From assembly GCA_947502885.1 (NCBI GenBank), contig CANNBP010000020.1:1-64000 (forward strand): a stretch of 64,000 nt of DNA, in the 5' to 3' direction. The DNA is from an uncultured Aquimarina sp. (GTDB taxonomy: Bacteria > Bacteroidota > Bacteroidia > Flavobacteriales > Flavobacteriaceae). Position numbers and translations under genes: made by a program. Numbering within the stretch: position 1 is the first letter of the stretch; every line of letters starts with the position of its first letter. Positions 40,820 through 49,312 of the stretch are shown piece by piece. The notes below the pieces were generated by a model. The model did no database searches, was not told where the DNA came from, and was given only the letters and a program-made list of their open reading frames with translations.

Positions 40820-41539
40820 ATGCCCAAACCATTGCAGATAAGTGTTGTAATTCCTATTTACAACAATGAACATGTTATTGAAGAACTTAGTCAACGACTT
40901 ATTTCTGAGTTAAATAGTTTCAATTTTGAAGTTATTTATGTAAACGACTGTTCTATAGACAAATCCAGTCAAAAGTTACAATATGTTTCTTCTTTATACT
41001 CGCAAATTAACTACATTAATTTGTCAAAAAATGTAGGACAACAAAAAGCTACTTTGGAAGGAATAAAAAAAGCTATTGGGAAAAAAACTGTCATTCTTGA
41101 TGGAGATTTACAAGACGACCCTAAACTCATTACTCATTTATATACAAAAGCTAATGAGATCGAAAGCTCTGTATTTGTCAAACGTAAAGGAGTTTATCAA
41201 TCAAAAAAAAGAATGATTACATCTATACTCATAAAGAAGGTTATTCAACTTATGTCTGGGCTACATTATAAAGCGGGTAGCTACTATATGTTTGATCAAT
41301 ATATATTGAAAAAAGTTATATCCTCAGCCTCTAATTGTAAACATCCATATATGTCTATTATAGTTGCTCATCAAAGTAAAAAAATACATTATGTAACTGC
41401 TAAACGAGGCAAAAATTTAGGAGTATCTGGATACAATTTTAGAAAAAGAATTAAAGCAGCTTTAATGGCTATTTATTGCTCTGCTTATTGTATTTATTCT
41501 AGATCAATTCTTGGTTTAAAAAACATTGTTCTTCAATAG
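40820..41539 (+). CDS. Family 2 glycosyltransferase (DPM1/GtrB-like)
   Basis: 239 residues, GT-A fold. ISVVIPIYNNEHVIEELS starts the domain, IYVNDCSID and NLSKNVGQQKATLEGI follow, and LDGDLQDDP carries the metal-binding DxD. It resembles polyprenyl-phosphate sugar synthases, which make the lipid-linked donor used by GT-C enzymes such as the one on its left; that link is inference. The last 41 bases overlap tail-to-tail with the aldolase gene on the other strand. Confidence 0.87.
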   Translation: MPKPLQISVVIPIYNNEHVIEELSQRLISELNSFNFEVIYVNDCSIDKSSQKLQYVSSLYSQINYINLSKNVGQQKATLEGIKKAIGKKTVILDGDLQDDPKLITHLYTKANEIESSVFVKRKGVYQSKKRMITSILIKKVIQLMSGLHYKAGSYYMFDQYILKKVISSASNCKHPYMSIIVAHQSKKIHYVTAKRGKNLGVSGYNFRKRIKAALMAIYCSAYCIYSRSILGLKNIVLQ

Positions 41540-42275
41540 TTAAATCTTCTAATTCTTCAATAACAGGAGTATCAAATACTGCTCTTAATGAATTTATAAT
41601 CTCTTCAGCGGTATATATAGATAAATCCTTATAAAATGCACGTCTTAAAAAACCAAAAGAAGCTCTATGTTTCTTCATTTGATGAATTAAGTATTTACAA
41701 GGAATAGGAGTTCCTGCAGATGGATGAGTTAATCCTGCAACCCCAAATCGTTTAGTTATTTTTGGTCGTAATATATCTATAGTACCATCAACAAATGGTA
41801 AAAATATATTTCTAGATTTTCTTTGAATAGAAAGATCATTTAAACCAACAAAAAAACGATGAATGGGCATTTTATCTAATTCATCTGCAATTAGTAAGGC
41901 TTCATTTGTCTCTATCATTACCCCAACATCTATCCGTCCTCTCACTTGATTAAGTATAAATTCCACCTCCTTCTGACACTTTATCATAGGTACTAATAAT
42001 TCATTAGCCCCCAAATCAATGGCTTTTTCAATCTCATCAACACTCCAATACTGTGGTCCATTAATTCTACAAATAATATTAGAAATATTCTTTTCTCGTG
42101 CAATTATTAGTTCCTTAGATCTATGTTCGTTAACCTGAGTATTGTACAAGCTTTGCCTGTTCATTTTTCCTTTATTCTCCCAATCAATAATTACACCATC
42201 AATCCCAGACTTTATAAGTTCATCCAGAGTTTTGGGATTAGAATAAAACGCAATTAATTCAAAACTACTCGCCAT
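41499..42275 (-). CDS. HpcH/HpaI (citrate lyase beta-like) aldolase family protein
   Basis: 258 residues, PEP/pyruvate TIM-barrel type. ELIKSGIDGVIIDWENKGK opens the barrel; ICRINGPQYW, ANELLVPMIKCQKEVEFIL, VGVMIETNEALLIAD (metal-binding Glu) and FFVGLNDLSIQR follow. The set matches HpcH/HpaI enzymes that form or cleave C-C bonds on 2-oxo acids. It overlaps the next methyltransferase by 11 bp, so the three minus-strand genes form an operon, likely building an unusual sugar or headgroup. Confidence 0.8.
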   Translation of the reverse strand: MASSFELIAFYSNPKTLDELIKSGIDGVIIDWENKGKMNRQSLYNTQVNEHRSKELIIAREKNISNIICRINGPQYWSVDEIEKAIDLGANELLVPMIKCQKEVEFILNQVRGRIDVGVMIETNEALLIADELDKMPIHRFFVGLNDLSIQRKSRNIFLPFVDGTIDILRPKITKRFGVAGLTHPSAGTPIPCKYLIHQMKKHRASFGFLRRAFYKDLSIYTAEEIINSLRAVFDTPVIEELEDLTIEEQCFLNQELI

Positions 42276-43098
42276 TAGTTTCGGGTTTATGTACTATCAT
42301 TAAACAACTTGATCCTAAAGGGATCCTTACCTTATTTTTGATGAGCAATAACTCAGGACTTAAAAGAATTCGTAATACACTTCCTAAAACTCCTGATTTG
42401 TTAATATGCCCTGTTCCTTTTCTTTTTTCCTTCTTTCTTAATTTATTAATAAAAAACCGACCAATATATAAAGGAATTGGTAATAAGGAAAAAAAATAAG
42501 TTTTATAATCAATTGAAAAACCGCTTTGTGTTAACTTATTGCTTAAGTCCTTAAGGGTATATCTTCTATAATGCCCAACTTCTTTGTCAAAGCTTGAAAA
42601 CAAAAACTGAAAAGCAGGAACTGTAAGGATTAATTTTGCTTTAGGCTTCATAATTCTATACAATTCTACTAAAAATTCTTTATCATCCTCTATATGTTCA
42701 AGAACATCTAGTAATGTAATAGTGTCAAAGCTTTCGTCCTTAAAATTCGCATCTTTTAAGGTTCCATTAATAACATTTTGAACACCATTTTCTACGGCAT
42801 TAAAAGCACCACTAACTCCTGGCTCTATGAGAACAGTATTAGCACTCAGAGATTGTAAATACAATGAAAAATGTCCATTGCCCCCTCCTACGTCAAGTAC
42901 TATATCGTTTTTAATTGAAGTAGTATCGATGACTTTTTTTAAGCAGTTTAATCTATGATGAAACCAAAAAGATTTCTTTTCATTTTCCTTGATCAAGTCA
43001 TGACCATTTTTTGTATATGAAATGCCTTCAATTGTATTAGTTTTCCATATTCCTTGTTCTCCCAAAGCTACATTTGTAAATAATTCTCTAATGCTCAT
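42265..43098 (-). CDS. Class I SAM-dependent methyltransferase
   Basis: 277 residues. The SAM-binding motif I is DIVLDVGGGNGHFSLYL near 64-80. DTITLLDVLEHIEDDKEFL is the UbiE/COQ5-type motif, with LILTVPAFQFLFSSFD and HYRRYTL after it. The C-terminal 80 residues are basic and hydrophobic, perhaps membrane-associated. The YRRYTL segment is typical of methyltransferases in polysaccharide clusters. Middle gene of the three-gene operon. Confidence 0.87.
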   Translation of the reverse strand: MSIRELFTNVALGEQGIWKTNTIEGISYTKNGHDLIKENEKKSFWFHHRLNCLKKVIDTTSIKNDIVLDVGGGNGHFSLYLQSLSANTVLIEPGVSGAFNAVENGVQNVINGTLKDANFKDESFDTITLLDVLEHIEDDKEFLVELYRIMKPKAKLILTVPAFQFLFSSFDKEVGHYRRYTLKDLSNKLTQSGFSIDYKTYFFSLLPIPLYIGRFFINKLRKKEKRKGTGHINKSGVLGSVLRILLSPELLLIKNKVRIPLGSSCLMIVHKPETNGE

Positions 43099-43841
43099 TT
43101 TACATCAGGCTTATGCATTTTAACAATTTGAAATGCCGATACGTCTCCAAATATTTTCATTTTTTCCAGAAACGACTCTATAAATCTCCCAATCTTATTG
43201 TTTACGACAAATGGTGGAAAAAACCCATATTTCTTAATCGAAACATTATTTAATTCGGCATACTTAGATGCTTTAACAAAATTACTTCTTATCATCTTTG
43301 CTACACCTTTATCCCCAGCCCAAGACATTGTAGGCGAAAACACTATTTGAAAATAATATAATGGATTATATGCATTTGGTTCTAAAAATACAATTACTCC
43401 TCCAGGTTTTAACAGACGAGACATTGCTTTGATATACGTATCAAGATTCATGAAATGATGTAATGTAAAAAAACCAATTACATAATCGAAACGACTATTC
43501 AGCTCTTCTGGTGCATCAAGAATATCTGATGCTATAAGATCCAACTTAAATCGATTATCATTATGAGCTAACAGTTTTTGTAACAATACAGGTGATAAAT
43601 CGAGTCCAGTAATTCTGTATCCTTTTTTCAATAATGGAAAAGTGAATTTTCCCATGCCACAGCCAACTTCTAGAATATCATCGCTTCTAGTAATTCCAGA
43701 ATATTCTATAAATTTATTGATATGATTATTTACATAATACGAATCTACCGGTATCATAGTTTTCTTTTCTTTACCAGCATAATAATCCAATTGAACAGAA
43801 TTATGATGATGTATTCCTGATTTTACCACTTGGTACTTCAT
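43095..43841 (-). CDS. Class I SAM-dependent methyltransferase
   Basis: 248 residues. Motif I is DILEVGCGMGKFTFPLL near 59-75, then ITGLDLSPVLLQKL, DYVIGFFTLHHFMN and LLKPGGVIVFLEPNAYNPLYY. UbiE-like small-molecule methyltransferase. It is first in the operon and overlaps the second methyltransferase by 4 bp. A TAACTTTG element lies about 100 bp upstream, identical to that before the GT-C gene. Confidence 0.87.
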   Translation of the reverse strand: MKYQVVKSGIHHHNSVQLDYYAGKEKKTMIPVDSYYVNNHINKFIEYSGITRSDDILEVGCGMGKFTFPLLKKGYRITGLDLSPVLLQKLLAHNDNRFKLDLIASDILDAPEELNSRFDYVIGFFTLHHFMNLDTYIKAMSRLLKPGGVIVFLEPNAYNPLYYFQIVFSPTMSWAGDKGVAKMIRSNFVKASKYAELNNVSIKKYGFFPPFVVNNKIGRFIESFLEKMKIFGDVSAFQIVKMHKPDVK

Positions 43842-43941
43842 ATTACTTTTAAATTTATCGTATTAATACTTACTATATGAAAATAAGTAAATTACTTAGG
43901 TGAAAAATTCCTCGAATAATTAATATAAAATTACAAAACCA

Positions 43942-43949
43942 CAAAGTTA
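43942..43949 (-). promoter_or_regulatory. Bacteroidota -7 promoter element (TAACTTTG)
   Basis: Exact TAnnTTTG on the minus strand, about 100 bases before the first methyltransferase gene. It has the same eight bases as at 39833-39840. Confidence 0.4.
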
Positions 43950-44089
43950 GGTCATTTAAAATAGTAAAATATTATCTTCGACATTTAATTTAAAATTAAT
44001 AAGTCTACATTTACACACTTTTTATCAACTTTAGAGTGTTTTTAAAGTATGAATGAGAGCTTATTATTTTTTAAGATAAATTATAATAT

Positions 44090-44467
44090 ATGATTAATGT
44101 GCTTAAAAATTGGAAGTTAGTTATCTGTGTTTTTTATTTATTACTACAGGTTTTTCTTATTTTTTCTGCCCGTTTTTCCTCTAATAGATATTTTACCTGG
44201 GCTCCTCATGATATTCAAACAGAGTATTTTCTTAATGTGTACGCAAAAAATGTTAAACTTGACAATTTACAATTGGACAAAAGGTATGGTCTACAAGAAC
44301 ACAGCTGGATTGATCTTCCTGCAAATCATTTAATCAAATACTTAACAGAATATGAACGTATTTTTTCTAATTCTCAAACTGATTCAATTCTCCTAAGATA
44401 TAATGTGAATGGAAAGAAATGGATTCATTGGAAATGGACTCCTTCTAAAGAAACAAAAAATGGCTAA
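44090..44467 (+). CDS. Single-pass membrane protein paired with an HTTM-like gene, 125 aa
   Basis: One membrane helix (about 10-27, LVICVFYLLLQVFLIFSA) and a soluble part of about 95 residues with FTWAPHDIQTEYFLNVYAKN and several Trp near the end (WIHWKWTP). Stop and next start overlap in ATGGCTAA (44460-44467). Proteins containing HTTM domains sometimes have such a soluble periplasmic partner domain. I see no catalytic motif. Confidence 0.7.
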   Translation: MINVLKNWKLVICVFYLLLQVFLIFSARFSSNRYFTWAPHDIQTEYFLNVYAKNVKLDNLQLDKRYGLQEHSWIDLPANHLIKYLTEYERIFSNSQTDSILLRYNVNGKKWIHWKWTPSKETKNG

Positions 44468-45536
44468 GTTTCCTTTCACTTTAATTTCTTCAAAAATTCC
44501 TTTAAATGTTAATTTGATGTTTAAGCTTTTGGCAATTACTATACTTGCTAATTCGTATCTTTATAACACCTCTCTTAAACTTCCATTTTTGGATATTCTC
44601 AATGAAATAAGTGATCCAAGTTTCATACTTTGGACTGCTATTCTAATCACAATGATAGGACTATTTTTGATGTTCATTAATCTATTTCCTAGCATAGGTG
44701 GTTTTATGGTATCTTTGACAATTTTTATTTCAATCCTATGGTGTCGACCTTGTTATGCAGACAGTAGAATGTATATTTTTAGTCTACTAATTCTTTTAAC
44801 TTTATATCAAAAGGACTATGGTATCAAGATATTACAAATACAGGTCATTATTCTTTATTTTGGGTCTGGATTAAACAAATTATTTGACCTTGATTGGTTA
44901 ACTGGTGTTTATATAGACAATTGGTTAACTAAGACGTTAGATTCTTCATTATATAAAACATTGACAACATTAACTCCTACGTTAATGGTTGCAAAATTTA
45001 TGTCATGGAGTGTTATTCTCGTAGAAATAGTTATTTCAATATTTTTCATCAGCAAAAAATATTATAAAACCGCAATTTGGCTCGGAGTTTTTTTACATAG
45101 CAGTTCAATGATTGTTACAAATAGTGTATTTGGATCATTTGTAGCCGGAGTTTTTATTTCATATCTCGCATATATAAATTGGCCAAATCAAATAATTATC
45201 TCATTACCTAATTCAAGAAACTTAAATTATATCTCCAAACTTCACTCGTTTTTAAACTTCAAAAATTTTTATAAAATAAATACAACTCCCATTTCTTATG
45301 GAATTAAGTGCTCTATAAATAATAAAGAATATTCAAATTTCACCGCCATTCAACAAATTCTTTTATATCATCCCATTTTTTATTTTTTTATAGTAGGCTT
45401 GATTTTATTTCCTGGGTTGGGATACAATTGGGTTAAAGGAATATTTTTTATACTTATTAGTATTTTAATGATACCAATAGTTGGTAAAATAATAGATCGC
45501 TTTATTTTACTAGCTATTAAGAATAAATCAAATTAA
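44460..45536 (+). CDS. HTTM-like polytopic membrane protein
   Basis: 358 residues from ATG 44460 (the open frame runs further upstream but inside the previous gene). About eight membrane helices. The central RPCYADSRMYIFSLLILLTL, ILYFGSGLNKLFDLDWLTGV and VILVEIVISIFFI segments recall HTTM/vitamin K-dependent carboxylase-like and DoxX-like membrane proteins. The aromatic GLNKL-DLDWLTG motif fits HTTM best. Translationally linked to the small membrane protein before it. Confidence 0.6.
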   Translation: MAKFPFTLISSKIPLNVNLMFKLLAITILANSYLYNTSLKLPFLDILNEISDPSFILWTAILITMIGLFLMFINLFPSIGGFMVSLTIFISILWCRPCYADSRMYIFSLLILLTLYQKDYGIKILQIQVIILYFGSGLNKLFDLDWLTGVYIDNWLTKTLDSSLYKTLTTLTPTLMVAKFMSWSVILVEIVISIFFISKKYYKTAIWLGVFLHSSSMIVTNSVFGSFVAGVFISYLAYINWPNQIIISLPNSRNLNYISKLHSFLNFKNFYKINTTPISYGIKCSINNKEYSNFTAIQQILLYHPIFYFFIVGLILFPGLGYNWVKGIFFILISILMIPIVGKIIDRFILLAIKNKSN

Positions 45537-45683
45537 TTCTCCATTGGTATGTATTTTATATAAAAACAATCTTATCAAAAAAAACTTAACATTAGTTACA
45601 TTATCCTTATGATAGTGTAACATCAGTTTCATGATCCGCTAACATTGGTTTTGTTTCTTGCGCATAAACCTAAACTTAGAACA

Positions 45684-46826
45684 ATGAAACTTTTAAAACT
45701 TACCATGCTATATACTATAGCATTTTTAGCCATTTCTTCATGCAATTTGATAGATGATCATATTGGTAATCCTAACCCCGATGATCCTAAAAAACCATTA
45801 ATCATTGCACATAGAGGGGCTCAATCGGTACTTCCAGAACATACTATAAAAGCCTATAAGAAAGCAATACAATTAGGAGCCGATTTTATCGAACCAGATT
45901 TGGTTTTAACAAAAGACGGACATTTAATTGTTAGACATGAACCCATGTTATCAGGAACAACTAATGTTGCCGATCTTCCTGAATTTGCTAGCTTAAAAAC
46001 TACGAGAGAGTTAGACGGAAAAATGGTTACCGATTGGTTTGCTGTCGATTTTACATTAGCACAAATCAAAAAGTTAAAAGCAAGGCAAGCCTATAATGGA
46101 AGGTCAAAGCAATTTGATGACAAATTTGGTATTCCAACATTTGCCGAGGTAATTAGACTTGCCAAAAGAGCATCTTTAATAGGCGATAAAATAATTGGTA
46201 TTTACCCAGAAATCAAACATCCATTATTTCATAATCAATTTTTTGAAGCACATACAATGGAAGACAAGCTTCTTCATGCTTTAAAAAAAGGAGGTATAAA
46301 TCATAAAAGTGCTCCTGTTTTTGTACAATGTTTTGAGGTTGCTCCATTACAGTATATTAACACGAAATCTTCTGTGCGTTTGGTACAATTAATTTCTACT
46401 TACGACATTAAAAAAGATGGCTCACTAGAATATAATGTTCCTGACGGAGATTTTATTTCATACGGTTCTCCTTATGATTTTTATGCCAATGGTGATTCTA
46501 GGACCTATGAATACTTTACTACAGAAGAAGGAATGAATTTTACTGCATCGTATGCAGATGGTATTGGTCCTTGGAAACCTTTTATTATTTCTTATAAAAC
46601 AAATGATTCTGGAAAACGAACCTTATTACCAACTACGAATTTTATTGAGCTAGCTCATAAAAACAATTTACTGGTACACCCTTATACATTTCGAAATGAA
46701 AACACACAATGGAGCGGTGGAAATCCAGAAAGTGAATACCATTTATTTTTTGATGCGGGTGTAGATGGCTTATTTACAGATTATACAGATGAAGCTGTAA
46801 AAGCTTTAGAAACTTGGAAGAAATAA
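45684..46826 (+). CDS. glpQ: Glycerophosphodiester phosphodiesterase, lipoprotein (GlpQ-like)
   Basis: 380 residues from ATG 45684 (the frame opens earlier at 45645 without a signal). Lipobox LAISSC (Cys20). The GDPD domain has AHRGAQSVLPEHT, GADFIEPDLVLTKDGHLIVRHEP and EIKHP, the His-Glu-Asp metal site. The late GVDGLFTDYTDEA block closes the barrel. It releases glycerol 3-phosphate from deacylated phospholipids in the periplasm. Stands alone and ends in a strong terminator. Confidence 0.92.
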   Translation: MKLLKLTMLYTIAFLAISSCNLIDDHIGNPNPDDPKKPLIIAHRGAQSVLPEHTIKAYKKAIQLGADFIEPDLVLTKDGHLIVRHEPMLSGTTNVADLPEFASLKTTRELDGKMVTDWFAVDFTLAQIKKLKARQAYNGRSKQFDDKFGIPTFAEVIRLAKRASLIGDKIIGIYPEIKHPLFHNQFFEAHTMEDKLLHALKKGGINHKSAPVFVQCFEVAPLQYINTKSSVRLVQLISTYDIKKDGSLEYNVPDGDFISYGSPYDFYANGDSRTYEYFTTEEGMNFTASYADGIGPWKPFIISYKTNDSGKRTLLPTTNFIELAHKNNLLVHPYTFRNENTQWSGGNPESEYHLFFDAGVDGLFTDYTDEAVKALETWKK

Positions 46827-46849
46827 AATAGAACATTATACCAACTATA

Positions 46850-46877
46850 AAGAGGCTATCTTATAAGATAGCCTCTT
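46850..46877. terminator. Bidirectional terminator
   Basis: Perfect 14-bp inverted repeat AAGAGGCTATCTTA/TAAGATAGCCTCTT between the convergent glpQ and UDG-like genes, with a T run on the plus side. Confidence 0.88.
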
Positions 46878-46887
46878 ATTTTTTATG

Positions 46888-47541
46888 CTAAAAAAACTCC
46901 TTGTACTGCAATACTCTAAAATCAAGAGTATTAAATTCTGGATTATTATTCTTTATACTTTTATACAACTGCATGCTACCAATAGCCCGATTTGCTGCTC
47001 CAGAAGGAGCTGTAAGCGATACGGTTTTAATAATCCTACCTTCAAGAGTAAATTGATGTATTCTCGGAATATCATTAGACACTAACTCTAGTTTTTTATC
47101 GTAGTTTTTAAGGTGTTTTCTAAAAAAATATTCGGGACCATTTTTACTATTTCCACCTGTAAAAAGTAAGGTATCTATTTTTGGGTATTTAAGTAAATAC
47201 CCAACCAAATCTCTAAGTTTTATATTTTGCATCCCAAGATCTGAAGCATCTATCTTTTCTCTCTCACAGCTATGAACAATGTCGCAAACACCAATCTTTC
47301 TATTAGTTAAGAAATTTCTTCTTTGATCTGCAGCTTCTTGAGTTGTTTCAAATTTTAATTGTAACCCAAAAATTCTATCCAAAACCGGCCAAAGTAACCC
47401 ATTACTACTACCATAACAAAAATCTACATCTCTCTCATTAAGTTCCCTTGAAGTAAAACGTGGTGGTGGCAAAGTACCTACAATCAATTTTGTTGCTCCA
47501 TCGGGAAAAAATGGATCATAAGGATGAATATGTTGAAACAT
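46888..47541 (-). CDS. Uracil-DNA glycosylase-fold protein
   Basis: 217 residues. KLIVGTLPPPRF near 18-29 is the GxxP substrate-binding motif of the UDG superfamily. FCYGSSNGLLWPVL and IGVCDIVHSCERE follow, and DTLLFTGGNS and VSLTAPSGAANRA stand where the late His/Ser motif of UDGs lies. Typical single-strand cellular DNA repair enzymes of this fold remove uracil or mismatched bases; the exact activity cannot be told. Confidence 0.65.
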   Translation of the reverse strand: MFQHIHPYDPFFPDGATKLIVGTLPPPRFTSRELNERDVDFCYGSSNGLLWPVLDRIFGLQLKFETTQEAADQRRNFLTNRKIGVCDIVHSCEREKIDASDLGMQNIKLRDLVGYLLKYPKIDTLLFTGGNSKNGPEYFFRKHLKNYDKKLELVSNDIPRIHQFTLEGRIIKTVSLTAPSGAANRAIGSMQLYKSIKNNNPEFNTLDFRVLQYKEFF

Positions 47542-47742
47542 TAATATTGCGTATCAATTTAGGACTACAAATTACAAAATATCACAGGTATCCACGATAT
47601 ACTTTGAATAAACCTATCACATTTTTTTAATCATAAGAATTCTGCTTAAAAATGATTTTTATCTATCACAACATATCAAAGCCCCTAAAAATAGAGGCTA
47701 AGACACGTATTCTAATTAGAATTATTCACCGATTATATCCAT

Positions 47743-48990
47743 TTACTTTTTTTGGTTTAGATGAAAAGGAATTTTATGTTCTTTTAACTCTTTTAAATAT
47801 TTATCGGTATCAATATTTAAAGATTTTATTAATCTTTCATCTTTATTCAAATCTTTAAGTTTCAAAATATTTAAAGGCTCTGAAGAAATAATTTCCAGAT
47901 TCGAATCAATTAAACTTCCTGTTTCAGGAAACGCTTCTCGAATGACATCAAAAGATGTCGCTCCTGTTAGATCACCTAAAATATCTGTAGGAACTTCAGA
48001 AAATGCTATTGGATCTGATGTAGTTAACTCTATATATTTTTCTTTTATCGTTTTTATAGCCGCAGCCTTTATTCTTAGTTTTTCATTATTGATATATGAT
48101 GCATCCGCATCTATAAGAGCATTTCCTTCAATCCACATATTTTTTGAATCATTGAAAATCTTAATTTTTTCGGCGTCGTCTACAGAAATCATAATTTTAT
48201 TAAGATTGTTTAACGCAGCATTATACTTCTTAAACCAATTTGCATTTTCATTGTCTCCTTTTAACGGTTCAAATGATATATTGAAAACTACATATGTGTT
48301 TTCTACTTGATTATCTTGATAATACAAACTATCTCCTCTTAATTCAAAATCATTTTCATTTACACCTTCAAACTGATCACCTTCATCTGTAGAGATCATA
48401 ATAAGCATTCCTTTTGTTAGCTTTCCATTACTAACTGGGTTATCTTCACTTTGTTTACTAATGATTCCTGCATAACTCGCTTCAAGCTGTGTATCAGGAT
48501 CTGAATCTGAAAACAAATTCTTTACCAACGAAGTAATTGTTAGTACCTGACCTACTACTGTAGGTGCAAGTTGTAATGCAGACTGATACTCTGGTTTATT
48601 AAGCATATCAAATTTTGCCTGTAGTAAATCATCTTTTACAGCAGTCATCTTTACATCGATAGATATCGCATCTGCATTTACTGGTATTTTTATAGCTATA
48701 TTTCTTTGTAACCCTAGATTATAATTATGATTTACCTCTACTTCTCTAACATCTTGTACCGAAGTTGCTTCTATAGAATCTACGCCCGATTGATACTTTA
48801 GATTTGTTGCCAAGGCTATTTTATCACTTCCTCCAAAAGTATTTTGCCAAAAATTACCCCTAGACATGTAATTAACCGAATGTAATTGAAGATTTAAATA
48901 CCCCGAATTTTTTAATATTTGATTTTCTCTTTGAGTTGTAGAAGCACCAATTGCTGGTTTCCAAAACTTTTTTGTTCCTAGAATTGCCAT
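47743..48990 (-). CDS. Unknown 415-aa protein, no signal peptide
   Basis: Starts MAILGTKKFWKPAIGAS and has no signal or membrane helix. A beta-rich N-terminal half (LNLQLHSVNYMSRGNFW, IAIKIPVNADAISIDVKM) is followed by a domain with VLTITSLVKNLFSD and LTKGMLIMISTDEGD, and then a helical region (LRIKAAAIKTIKEKYIEL). The last part is acidic. It might be a structural or exported protein without a classical signal. No family was recognised. Single gene, spaced from both neighbours. Confidence 0.75.
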   Translation of the reverse strand: MAILGTKKFWKPAIGASTTQRENQILKNSGYLNLQLHSVNYMSRGNFWQNTFGGSDKIALATNLKYQSGVDSIEATSVQDVREVEVNHNYNLGLQRNIAIKIPVNADAISIDVKMTAVKDDLLQAKFDMLNKPEYQSALQLAPTVVGQVLTITSLVKNLFSDSDPDTQLEASYAGIISKQSEDNPVSNGKLTKGMLIMISTDEGDQFEGVNENDFELRGDSLYYQDNQVENTYVVFNISFEPLKGDNENANWFKKYNAALNNLNKIMISVDDAEKIKIFNDSKNMWIEGNALIDADASYINNEKLRIKAAAIKTIKEKYIELTTSDPIAFSEVPTDILGDLTGATSFDVIREAFPETGSLIDSNLEIISSEPLNILKLKDLNKDERLIKSLNIDTDKYLKELKEHKIPFHLNQKK

Positions 48991-49312
48991 GATTTTTTAA
49001 TTTTAGTTTACTATTTCACGATTTGCTTAACGATAACTACCAATGATCGTAGGAAAGGTCTCTAAGGCATTATTTAGTTCTAAAATTAGTGGTTAGACAC
49101 ATCTAAATCAATACCCTTTAATAGGTATTTAAAGTACTATTCATTTTACAATTTTCTTTACGGTTATCCTCATAGCATAAATCAATACTATTTTTCAAAT
49201 GAAATTATCTCTAAAAAAAAGTATTTGGTTTACTGTAATTACAAAGTAAGAATTGGCACAAGGCATAACAGGTATCAGTAATTCCAAGGCATACTAAACT
49301 CCTAGCATGTGT
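48991..49312. other. 322-bp gap between the unknown 415-aa gene and the MBOAT gene
   Basis: AT-rich, no open frame, no strong hairpin, and no exact TAnnTTTG match facing the 415-aa gene was found. Its promoter must lie here but is not visible to me. Confidence 0.3.

Noticed and set aside
44127..44333. 68-residue frame inside the 125-aa gene
   Set aside because: Overlaps the better frame completely and has no start context.
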